From Trochalopteron elliotii (Eukaryota > Chordata > Aves > Passeriformes > Leiothrichidae): a stretch of DNA of 64,000 bases. Shown piece by piece: positions 1 to 10,900 of this stretch. Each line of letters opens with the position of its first letter. The first letter of the stretch is position 1. The notes beneath the pieces are model-generated. The model had not been told where the DNA came from and made no database searches. It saw only the letters and a list, made by a program, of their open reading frames with translations. The stretch is taken from positions 407,527-471,526 of the forward strand of contig JANPWX010000076.1 in NCBI GenBank assembly GCA_024734555.1. The letters run 5' to 3'. A program made the translations under genes and the position numbers.

Positions 1-2284
1 TATAAGGCACATTTTGGTTACTTCAAGCACTCTAGCCTGTCACGCCACTGCGGGTGTGATGGAAAGCAGCTGAGAAGCAAAGAGCAGAAGATGCCTCAGG
101 AACAGCATGTCTCCAGCAGGCTTACTGAGCTCAGCTCTGGTCATGTCAGCTCAAAGAAGAGAAAAAAGGCAGAAACAAAGGCATCTTAATAAAACAGATT
201 ACTAAGAGTATTGAAAGGGTCTCTTTTTTCATAAAAAGACACTAGAAAAATTGAATGAGCTTTATTCAATGCCTCTCCAAATACCAAGGGCAGAACACAG
301 TACAAAAAAGAGTAGCAAATCATCTAGAAAGCCAGGTTAGACCTTTTCTGTTCCCACTCATAAAATAGGGATGTCTGAAAACCTTAAGTGATCCTTTTTT
401 TGACTGGGAAGCTAATTTCTGGAAGCAAAGAATGTGGTAGAATTTTTAATGTAATTAATGTTTAAATTCATAAGAACAATACAAAAAATAACACAATAAA
501 AGAATAACTATTGAACAAAGCAGCAAAAAACTCTAGGTAATGGAGATAAGGGAAGAAAACCACCCAGACTCATTTCAGTCAGCTATTTCTGTAATTAGTT
601 TCTCTAATAACTGCACCAGGCAAAACTTTGTTAAACTGTAGTAGGACAAACTACAAATTAAGAACTGAATTATATTCTGAGTACTTTCCACAATGATAAT
701 CATAGCCAATATAGACACTAATTAAATCAAAGTAGTTCTGCCTCAGTGACTTCCTGAGACACTGGTAATTACTGAGGACTTGAAGGAAACAACGTGATAG
801 GCTTTGCAGAACTGTACTTCAAAACCAAGCAGAAATTTCCTAACATTTACCAATAAGCCAATTTACTGGCTGTGATGGTACCAAACCAAGATGTGATGTT
901 CATGAGCAGATCACACACTGCTCTTAGACATCGATGGCAAATGCAGTTTGAGCACAAGGGAGAAGAATCACAAAATCTAGTATAAAAGTTAGGCATGTGA
1001 GTGAAATATTACAAATCACAGAATCACTGGGTTGGAAGAGACCTTCAAGATCATCGAGTCCAACCCATACCTTAAATGGACCACTGAGCCATGTTTACCT
1101 CACAGAGTTGGCTCTTTGATAAGCATGATCATCATCAAGAGTGTATGAGTTCACAGACTGGCCTCCTAGCTGCCTCTATCACCCCTGGAACCTTTAATGG
1201 ACCTTTAATGGAGAGGACATTTAGTATCTCTGACAACAGCAAGGCAGGATCACATTTGTCTTAAGGATTTCTGGTGGTTGGCTGGACATTAAACTCTCAA
1301 TTACCTGTACAATTAGACAGGACTTTCCCTACCAATTTAACTTAATCTCTCCTGCAGCAGCTCAGCAAGCTGGCTCTTGTCATATCTCCACTGGATGTGG
1401 AGAAGAATTTGCTTCTCACCACTCTGCAGCAACCAATTACACAGTTAAAGATTGTTATCACATCTCTCATCAGTTTTTGCTTCCCTAGACCGCAACATTC
1501 CAGTTCTTCCACTGTTTTCCCAAAGATTATGTTTCCTCTGATCACCTTTACTACTCATCTCCATCTGAACTGGTAAGACTCTGCTGGAACTTTGGTGTCC
1601 AGAATCCCAGACAGTACTGATACCAGATACATACCCCAAAGTCACAGCCACCAAGAGATGCCATCACACATTTGCAACAATCCTGTTAGGCATCCCCAAA
1701 TCAAATTCGTCTCAATTTTGTACATCTTTAACATGTTGTATCCTGTCAAAGTCTTCATGCCGAAAACTAAATTTCCTAAGGAAACTACTTAGCATGATTC
1801 TGCAAAGAAATATTTTGTGCTCATCCTTTAGTTCAGTGTTATGTATTTGAAAAAATATTTGAGTGATACATCTAATAAGAACCACCACAATCAATAAGGT
1901 TTGGGGGAAACTTCCCAAAAGTTTTCTTTTCTTTTCTAACTCTAACAGATCCACAAGGCTTTCTCAGGTGCCTGAAAGCCGGCAGATTTTCAGAATCAAC
2001 CAGTAGACTGGTTTCCCAGCCTTTTAATCCTCGAAGACCAGATCCTAAATACCACGAGCATCTAAGCATTACACAACTAAATACCAATATTTAGAAGTGG
2101 CCCACAGAGCAAATTTTTCTTTTCAGGTACAGAAGCAAGTATAATTGCAGTTATTATGAATCCTTCTACTTTACTAATTATTGTAAAGTCTGTACTTCCA
2201 TGCCACAACTTAATTAAGAAGCTAACCAGTAATCCGGTGCTGGTTTAAGAGCAAGAATAAAGCAGGTTTCTCTATGGCACAGAA
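1..2284. other. Non-coding AT-rich flank
   Basis: Apart from the CR1 fragment at 1014-1105 I see no exon, RNA gene or other named repeat. Short open frames here (up to 80 codons) lack any recognisable content. There is a small direct duplication of acctttaatgg near 1190-1210. Confidence 0.6.
1014..1105 (-). mobile_element. CR1 LINE fragment, 3' end
   Basis: The sequence aatcacagaatcac...ggttggaagagaccttc...gatcatcgagtccaaccc is the reverse complement of the avian CR1 3' end, which finishes in short ATTCTATG-like repeats. The element therefore points left. Homology fades after about 1100. It is a short 5'-truncated copy, as most bird CR1 copies are. Confidence 0.85.
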
Positions 2285-2842
2285 GGACGTAGCAGGACAT
2301 AAAAAACTAAGCGAGGATGTCGTGCTAGTCCAATCTGCTGCACGCACCGCAGTCACGTTGCCAAAAAGAAAAAAAATAAAAAAAAAAAANNNNNNNNNNN
2401 NNNNNNNNNNNNNNNNNNNNNNNNNNNNNNNNNNNNNNNNNNNNNNNNNNNNNNNNNNNNNNNNNNNNNNNNNNNNNNNNNNNNNNNNNNNNNNNNNNNN
2501 NNNNNNNNNNNNNNNNNNNNNNNNNNNNNNNNNNNNNNNNNNNNNNNNNNNNNNNNNNNNNNNNNNNNNNNNNNNNNNNNNNNNNNNNNNNNNNNNNNNN
2601 NNNNNNNNNNNNNNNNNNNNNNNNNNNNNNNNNNNNNNNNNNNNNNNNNNNNNNNNNNNNNNNNNNNNNNNNNNNNNNNNNNNNNNNNNNNNNNNNNNNN
2701 NNNNNNNNNNNNNNNNNNNNNNNNNNNNNNNNNNNNNNNNNNGCCCCACGAGTGCCGCCCCCACCGCCCCGCACGGTTCCGGCTCGGAGAGGCTTTCCCC
2801 GGCCTGGAACAGCATCCCGACCCCGCTCTGCATCGGGGATCA
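2285..2842. promoter_or_regulatory. CpG-rich island interrupted by an assembly gap
   Basis: The left flank (2285-2370) has CpGs at several spots (gacgtag, gcgagg, tcgtgc, cacgcaccgc, tcacgttg). The right flank (2743-2842) is very GC- and CpG-rich (gagtgccgcccccaccgccc, ggctcggag, atcccgaccccg, gcatcgggg). The surroundings are AT-rich. GC-rich bird promoters often fall into gaps in short-read assemblies. No open frame across the gap can be trusted. A promoter is likely, but its gene and direction cannot be read here. Confidence 0.5.
2390..2742. other. Assembly gap, 353 N
   Basis: A run of unknown bases, with an A-rich run on its left edge and GC-rich sequence on its right edge. Open frames drawn across it are artefacts. 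Confidence 1.
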
Positions 2843-3464
2843 GCAAGCTGTTGGATACCAGAGGGACAGGCCAGTGGTTTGACGTAGTTTGGTGATATTT
2901 ACCTGCCCATCATTTCTTCTCCAGGTGAAGGGGCAGAATGACTTTTCAGTCCTGGCCTCAGAGATTGCTGTGTCCAGGAGACAGACTAGTGGGAACACTT
3001 TGCTTTTAATAACTGGATGACCAGACAATAAGCATATGACTTTCATGTGTAAAGAGGTTTTACTAAAGAGCTGGTGACCCTTACCACCTTCACAAAAATT
3101 TCAAGAACCCTCACACTTGAAAGAGGTGTGCAAGCCTGCCTGGCCCAGGTGAAGCAGTATTTAAGACCTCTGGGGCCATTCCCCAATTATTTATTTGCAG
3201 GTTGTACCTTGGTGATTAACATTCCTCACGTCTACGTCTACACATCCATGAAAGCTCTTGGAGAAACATCAAAGCTGTGTCACACAGGCCTTGTCCTTCT
3301 GTGAAAGAATGCATATGGAGACAAACATTAAGTAAATAACGCAGAAATGATAGGTTTGATCAGACTGGGTGCCTGACTAACATGGGGCTGAGGCTGATAG
3401 GTGCAAAGGGGAGTGCAGCTTCCCTAAGTTCTCTGTGAATAAAGGACACCTACATTAGAAACCA

Positions 3465-4175
3465 GTGTGGCTTATGGATACCAGCAGTCGCAAGCAGAGG
3501 CTCCTTGCTCTCATACTCAAGGCCCTTTCCCCCTCTGCCACCGCCATTTTCCAGGTCTGGGGTCAGCTTGTTACCTTGATGCTTTTCCAAGATATCGTGG
3601 GTTATTTATACTGCGGGCACGCCAGTACCCATGACCAATTCGTCTGCTTTGTGGTAAGAGACCTCATCCACTCTCTTCCCTCAGATGTTTCCTGCTTGCC
3701 TTATACCCACACCTGTGTAAAAGCTTGTGTTTGCAAAGTTAATTCAGCCAGGACACAAGTCTGGGTTCAAATGCAGCCCCGGTATGCTTTAACAGGTAGC
3801 CTCTTTCAAGGATCGCTGAAGAGCAGGGGATGTTTGTGGATGAACAAGGCAGGAAGTGTCTGTGTTGCCCACTCACACACAAAAATTAGGCAAACACCTC
3901 CACACTTGACAGAAGGGGTTTTCACTTTTCAGTTAAGCGCAAATAAGACAGAAATTTTAAAAATCAACCCTGCCTTCCTCAACACAGCAAAGAATCAAAA
4001 TATGCTTTTCTTTCTAAATTGTATCCCCCAAAGGCACTATTTGGGCACATCTGAAAGGAACATCTTTGATAGTTTCCATCCTCCCTCTGACCACATGTTT
4101 GGGAAACTGAGCAGCTCAGCCATGAACAGATGTATATCTCACTTTATGATGGTGCAGTTTGATTGCTGTCAATGA
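3465..4175 (+). other. Long open reading frame of unknown status (236 codons)
   Basis: This is the longest uninterrupted ATG-started frame in the window outside the assembly gap. It begins MWLMDTSSRKQRLLALILKA and ends MMVQFDCCQ. I recognise no domain, signal peptide or repeat of a known family. It is rich in Cys, His, Ser and Thr without an ordered zinc-binding pattern. No Kozak-like context or splice-site support stands out. By rough estimate a frame this long is uncommon by chance in such AT-rich DNA, but not impossible. Most likely non-coding. Confidence 0.15.
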
Positions 4176-4188
4176 ATTTGTTCATATA

Positions 4189-4212
4189 TGTGTGTGTGTA
4201 TATATATATATA
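4189..4212. repeat. Compound (TG)n(TA)n microsatellite
   Basis: tgtgtgtgtgta is followed by tatatatatata. Short, simple and likely polymorphic. Confidence 0.85.
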
Positions 4213-6152
4213 CCTGTTTGAAGACACACACGTGTATTTTCTGTATATTTCTTTTCCAATTTAAAAGAAGAGCCTCTAGAAGAGAGATGATTAAGAAATT
4301 CTGCAAATGAACTCCCATGAACAATACTTATTTTAGCTAAAAAAGTTCATGAAAAATCTTAATAACTATACCATGGGCAGAGTACATAACAGCAAATGTC
4401 AACTCTAAGAGGGTTTAAATCTGACAGAATATTTTTTGAAGTGTAGCACCTGTGGGCCATTGTTTATACAACGATGATATTTCTGTTTATAGCATGAAAA
4501 ATTTCCTACCATTCATTGCCAATGTTTTGTGACTCCTTAAACAGGAATCATTTACAAACTTTGATAATACTCTAACCAATCTATCTCCTTTGAATGACTT
4601 CAGAAACATTATAACACTAGATGTATAAACTTTGCCTCTAACCAAATCTACAGTCAAATCTGGAAAATTGCAGTAATAAAGAAGTAGTTTTGTGACTTAA
4701 ATCTATCAGTGACCTCCCAGGCTTCACAAAAAAAATTCTTTTGTTTAACCTACAGCAAAAAAATGGCATAGAAGTATAAGTCTTGTTAGCCATTATCCTG
4801 GTCATGGTAGAAGAGATGATGCTCAAAATCAATGTGAACACAGCCCCCAGTAGATTATTGTGTTGCTGCCGTGTTTATTCAGCCATTTAAGTTTTCCTGC
4901 TATTAAATTATTAAAATGGTGAATTTTTTAGCTGTTTACATGTCAATAGCATTTGATGTTGCTTCCTAAATAATGAGTCTGAAGAAGGGAAAAAAATGTT
5001 CTTATGTAAAGCATAAAATAGTATGGTGCCCAGTGAGGGCATGCAAAAATGAAACGGCAATCTAAAATCTAAGCACAAATTACATCCAAATTAGTCATTT
5101 TGAGGTCTCCACTACATTCCTATCTAGTTTCAGGCAATCAAAAATTGTGTCATCCTCCTCCCACACTGTGAAAGTTCTCGATGCCTTTCTTTGTCTCAGG
5201 ATTCTGTGGTTTCAAATTAAGTTTCTGGTTATTTTAAAAACAAGTTGCATTAGCCAGGGCTATGTAGACAGAAAATTGTTTCCTTGTGGAAACTCGCAGG
5301 AGGTACACTGATATTACCCAAATATATTGAAGATTCAAGTTTTACTGTCTGGAATAAGAAAAATACCTTTCAAAACCTATACACTTATTCTTCTATGTCT
5401 ATTTTCCTCCTCCTGAAACAGGCATCACATTCTGTAGCCCTTGTTGTCCCTTGCTCAGGAAGAATTTTAATTTTTCCATTTTCTTTTCCTCAGTGAGGTT
5501 TTAAAGGATAGAATAGACAGGAACATAGCTGTGCTGTGTCAATAAAAAATTTGGAAAATATAAAACTTACATTAATAAACATTTCATTATTATGTAGGCC
5601 TGCTGCTGTAATGGCTTGCATACTCAAGCAGTGTGCAAGTACTCAGAAGTACTTTACTTAAAAGTAGCTTCACTGAGAAGAATTTCATGGTGTACATATT
5701 GGTGTGGATGTAGTTTTTGGATAGTGTGGATAGTGTTTGCAGGGCATTGTCCTGCGGATGTGAGTCATGGAGATAGCATGACTCAGCACTGAAGAAACCA
5801 TATGAAGGTCAATTCTCCCAAGACCCAATTAACCAGCCACAAATTCTCCTTTCTTCCTCACAGCTGCAACACAGGGCCCTCTCCCATGTCCTTCAGTGTG
5901 GGATAAATGGAACAGATGGAGTGGAGGGACATTAAAGACTGGTCATGAGCCAGCATCTTTTAAATTCATATACTGTTCTGCATAATGGTTAAAAAATACA
6001 TATATTTAGATAATTTCCAATCAATAGTGTTCAGGTCATGTAATTTGATTGAGTTACATCAACTTCTGTATTTGTTACTAGTAATCACATTCAAAATGGT
6101 GACATTTCTACATAATGTAGGCAGCTACATTGATATATATTCCTTATCTATG

Positions 6153-6296
6153 ACCCTGAGATTAGCTCAGTTCATGAGAGAATGATGCTAATAATGACAA
6201 AGTTTCAGGTTCAATCCCAGTGTGGCTATTTGCTCGAGAGTGGGACTTGATATCCTTGTGGATTCCTTCAAACTCTAAATATTCTGTGCTTCAAGA
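6153..6296 (+). mobile_element. tRNA-Ile-derived SINE with CR1-like tail (TguSINE1-like)
   Basis: The left half resembles a tRNA-Ile gene: gattagctcagtt (A box region, near 6160-6172), ...gatgctaataatgac... (anticodon-arm region) and ggttcaatccc (B box, 6208-6218). The right half, from about 6227, reads tttgctcgagagtgggactt...ccttgtggattccttcaaact...attctgtg, the 3' end of a CR1-X-type LINE. This head-and-tail layout is that of TguSINE1, which I know from songbirds; the CR1-like tail lets it borrow CR1 reverse transcriptase. The copy has many changes from an intact tRNA and no clear target-site duplication, so it is an old insertion and not a working tRNA gene. Confidence 0.8.
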
Positions 6297-7738
6297 TTAA
6301 AAATACTTTTTGCTAGCTTCAAACATAATTTCTAGTTCTCAGGGAAGTTTCAGTGAAATTCTGTGCCTATTTCTACCTTTATCCACTCCTACAATCAGCC
6401 ACTAAATAGTAGGAAGTCAGCTAGGAACGAGTAAACTCAGAGATAAATGCAGATGCTGAGCCAGCTCGATTAACACCTCTGTATGATAGATAATTCTCAT
6501 GGGATCAAGCCCATTCTGGTAAATAGCAACACTTCTCTACATCTCAATAGGCATCCCATACATAAAGTGTACTTACAGTTCTGATAATCATATGTTTGCC
6601 TGTGAACAGCAAAAGTTAGTAAGAGATTAGACTATGTTTAAGACACCAGGGTGACACCTAATGAGGTTACATTCTAGACAATGCCAAGCTTTGCAAAGAC
6701 GTCACAAATGAGTGTTTTAAGGTTGCTTAAAGAATCACCTGCAAAGGAATTAGCAAACCCAGATTTAATATAAAAGCAACAGCAGAAGAAGGGGGACAGG
6801 TGCACCACCTCAGTAGGAAATGCTAATAAATACAGGTTCTATAGTAATCACACCACTTAGAATTTATGCTTTAGAAAACTAGTAATGCAAGATGTTTACT
6901 TAATTATGCTGTCAGCAACCACAGCACGTTCTTAAACCATCTCCACAAGAGCAGGTTTTATTTTTAGGACCAGAAATTCAACAACCTTATGGCAAACCAA
7001 TGTTTTTGTATTTTCCATCACTTCTCCAGTAAACATGCTTTGGTTTACCATAGTGGCATAGTCAAGATTCTGAAATGAATTCTACATTGTTATGGTGAGC
7101 AATGACTAGGGCTGGTAAAAGAGAAACTAGAGCTAATGCATGAGAAGAAACAACTGGAAAATAGTAGCTGGAGCCCAGGATTTGCAAAACAGATGTTTCC
7201 ACAACCCCTGTCATTTAAGCCATTGCTTAAAAAACCCATGATTGAAAAGCTGTATTTCTACAGTTTAAGTGACAGCTCTTTAGAGTTTAATGATGTTAAT
7301 GCTAATGTAGACACTAGACTACTCCAGGCTAGTGATACAAACACTTAAATTGGCTGTCCACTTTCAGAACCCTGTCTCTTTGTGTAAACACTGAGCAGAG
7401 AGTACTCCATGAACATTTAACTAGGTCTTTATACCAATCTGGAATGAAACTACATAATGCCAATAGCTCTCATGAATGAAATAGGTCCTTAAAAAGGGAT
7501 AGTGAAATTGATTTTTGGTTGCTAGTCATTAACACAGAAGACAAGAGTATTTAAAAAGCATGGAAGCTTCTAAACTTGGAAAATAGACATTTCTTGTAAG
7601 ATTTTACAGAAATATTACAGGTTTCTATCCATTCAAAAAAATAAAAAAAAAATTAGAGGCTCCACATTTTTTCACTGCACAATGCTATACTAGTTCAACA
7701 GGCACTTTGGCATCTTTAGACCTTTTTTTTTGACCTTA
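6297..7738. other. Non-coding sequence, nothing recognised
   Basis: AT-rich DNA between the SINE and a CR1 fragment, with an A-rich run near 7637-7652. No exon or RNA gene is seen. Confidence 0.6.
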
Positions 7739-7997
7739 ATCTAATAGAGGGCAGGCTAGATACTAGGTTAGATATAGATTAGATATTAAGAAGAAATACT
7801 ACGGTATGAGCTTAGTGAGACACTGGAACAGGTTGCCCAGAGAAGTTGTGGATGCCCCATTCCTGGAAGGGGTCCAGGCCAGATTGGATGGGGTTCTGCG
7901 TGACCCAGTCTGATGGAAGGTTTCTCTGCCCATGGCAGGAGGGTTGGAGCAAGATGATTCAGGTCCCTTCCAATTCAAACCATTCTATGATTTTCAG
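7739..7997 (+). mobile_element. CR1 LINE fragment, 3' end
   Basis: This segment follows the CR1 3' UTR in order: ...gatattaagaagaaatact..., gagacactggaacaggttgcc, cagagaagttgtggatgccc, ccatggcaggagggttgga, and the terminus ggtcccttccaattcaaaccattctatga. It is a 5'-truncated copy in plus orientation. The 68-codon open frame inside it is not a gene. Confidence 0.92.
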
Positions 7998-10900
7998 AGT
8001 ACCACACAGAGCATGACCCAAGATACAGAATCTGTTCCCACTATATCATTTTCATTTAGTTGGATTGTACAGAAAGTTCACCTGGATAAAATCACTCTGA
8101 TTTACCATGGGGGAGAAAAAAAAAAAGGACAAAAGTAGCACTAATCACAGATAAAAGGCTACATGTAGTACTCTTCTGCCCTGTGTGTGGGAACTTGCTA
8201 ATTCAGCAACAGCTGTCCTGTAACTCAGGTATCTTGTAAACCACATCATGAGCTATTTTTTTTCTCTTGTGAATTAATATAATCCATATTGATCAACCCA
8301 GAACTGAATTTAGAAGTGCTGTAGGCAAAAGTTGTTTTAAATATATTTGTACTGGCTAGCACTCAAGACTTCTTCTGTGATGAGATCATTATCTTACAAC
8401 AGCTTGATAACATGAAGCTCCAAAAATCTGATTTTGACCTTGTGAGTTATGTAATAATCATTCTGGGAAGCACCTCTATGAAGAAGTACTTCATTTTACC
8501 AATGGTTTCATTGTTGTTGCTTTGGATATAACAGGAGCAAGACGAAAACCCAGTCATGCCCTCAAAATGTTGCCGTGTCAACTGTTCCCAAGTTATGGCT
8601 GGTGACTTCTGCACTAAAAGGAAACAGACATCAGGTAGGCCTAGGATTTATGATCTAGCACATTCAAGAACGGAAACAATAAACAGCCTTTAGGTTGTAA
8701 GGTACATTAGAATTGTGTTTAAATATCAGTTCCTTTTTGCACTTCATTAATAGATGATTCTCAATATGGAAAGGCTGTAACTTCAATAATTGCATGGCTT
8801 GCCATTGTTACCACCAGCAGAAGACCAGATACACAGGAAGGCAGCAGCTGATTGGGCAATTCCTGCAAGAGTCTGCTCAAGAGATGAACTTTGAAGCCTG
8901 AGTGAAAAGTCATTTTATAAATGGTTCCTGATGAAGAAAGAGAACACATTGCAAAAACAATGATCAAGAGTAGCAAGTAATGAGCAGAAACTGCATGGAA
9001 ATTTCATGGAAGATTTTTTTTTTCCCAGGGGCAAAACCTGAGTGATTGTCAGTATAATCAGAAAAACTGAAGGACTTCAAGGTGCAGAAGTTTCACAAAA
9101 GTGTCACTGGCCAGCTAAGTGAGAAGATATGTTTCTTATCTGGCTCCAACCCATATGGTAGAAGTGCACTAGACTTCAGAGGCATCAGACAGTAGAACTA
9201 CCTATGCTGAGGATTGCCACCTCATGAAAAGAAATTCTGGGGTTATTGGAGACCTGGCAGCAGTTTTTAGAAGTAACTGGTCAACCCCAGAGCTGCTGGG
9301 TTTCCTGTAGCACTTTTCTCCAGACATTCATGGCTTGGAAGTGGCAGAGCTGTTGCCCTGGTTACTGATCCACAGAGTAGAAGTGGTCAGGTGGTTGAGT
9401 TGAAGAAATTGTGCCTAATATTAATCTTCTGCCACTGCAGACAAAAGAGAAGTACAGCTTACTCTCCATGCTTTATTTCACAGTAAGTTGTTTTCTGCTG
9501 TTATAGTATTAAGGTTTCTAATCAAGGTGTTTTGGTAATGGATTTGATCCAAGTCATGGGACTCCTCAGGACTCTAATAGAGTAAGGGAGTTTCAGGATA
9601 ATATTTGAGTGTTCAATGTCTAGAAAAAGTGTGACTGCCTGAAGCAATGACCTTGCATGCAGGGTGACAGGAGAGCATTCTGTCATTGCCCTCATTCTGA
9701 GCAAGGGCTCATAACAGAATTAGAAAGATAATAAGTCAACATGCAAATACATCTATAAGACTACAAACCACTCTTTGAAACTGGGACTGCTCTTTTGCAG
9801 AATTTAGAGTCAAGCTGGATGAAGGATTGAGGTCCTAGGGAAAGGAATGACCACAAGTAAGTGAAGCTAAAGAAAAAGGCATCATGAGGACAGTGTACAA
9901 CACTGCTGGTATTTCAGAGCTTCTTAAAAAGATAGAACCCAAAAGGAGCATCAGAATCAAAAAAATCTAGGAACCAACTCAACAGAAATGTCCATAGGAA
10001 ATAGTGAAAGGAAATTAATAGAGCAATTACTTTGTTTCTTGTCTTCTCCAAATATAACAAAGAGGTGGGGACATATGATGAGGAGCAGCAGTAAAATATA
10101 ACTTATGCAAGTTGTAAATTGCTGGAACAAAGCAGCCCCTCTCCCACTGGATCTTCTAGCATATCACATACTAATTAAAAAAGAAATTGTATTTCATGTT
10201 AGAGGATGGCTTGAAGCAGTGATCACTGCCATCTTCCACACTTATAACTGTATCAAATATCTAATAAAGACATGGAGGTACATAAAGATTTCTGCTTACA
10301 AAAGACTTCATTCACAAAAAGATCAAGATCATCCATGTTATTATACAAGAGATACTTTGGGAAAAAAGATAAGGAACAGAATACATTCACAGTTTTATCT
10401 TATTGAATATATGATTATCCTTCAAGTTGAATTATCATAGAGACATGGAAGAGGAAATAAAAACATCTGTTGTGATAACCTGTGGATTGCTTCAGCAATG
10501 CAGAATTCCATTTAGACTCTTGAATGCACCAGGGATATTTCAGATGGTTGCAAAGTGTATAACGCAAGTTCCAAGGATCAAAAAATATCCTTACATCCTT
10601 AAATGACTTCATCTGTTCCCATTAAACATGGGTGGAACATCTGGTAGAAGTGGAAAGTACTCCAAATCTTTTTAAGAGCCAGGATTTAAATTTGTGAGAA
10701 ATAATGCTCATTTACAAAGGATCACAGTTTTCCTCAGACAAAAAGTCAGTGATGGGGGGCTGGAGCCTTGTGTCCAAAAACAGGGAGAGTAAAATAATGG
10801 AAAGTTTCTATATATGTGAGGAGGACACAGTGAAGGTACATACAACTTTTTTAGAGAGCAGAAAATACAAGCTATTCTTCTAGACTGAGAAATGGTCAAA

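Larger units (their letters stand above)
2843..6152. other. Non-coding sequence with one long open frame
   Basis: Holds the 236-codon frame and the TG/TA microsatellite listed separately. The rest is AT-rich with nothing recognised. Confidence 0.55.

Noticed and set aside
2222..2882. Open frames of 173-203 codons on both strands
   Set aside because: They consist mainly of unknown bases from the assembly gap, so they are artefacts.
3654..3684. GTAAGAG...CTTCCCTCAG pair resembling a tiny intron inside the 236-codon frame
   Set aside because: At 31 nt it is far too short for a vertebrate intron, and there is no room for a branch point.
6153..6226. Functional tRNA-Ile gene
   Set aside because: The stems are broken by substitutions and it runs into a CR1-like tail, so it is the head of an old SINE.
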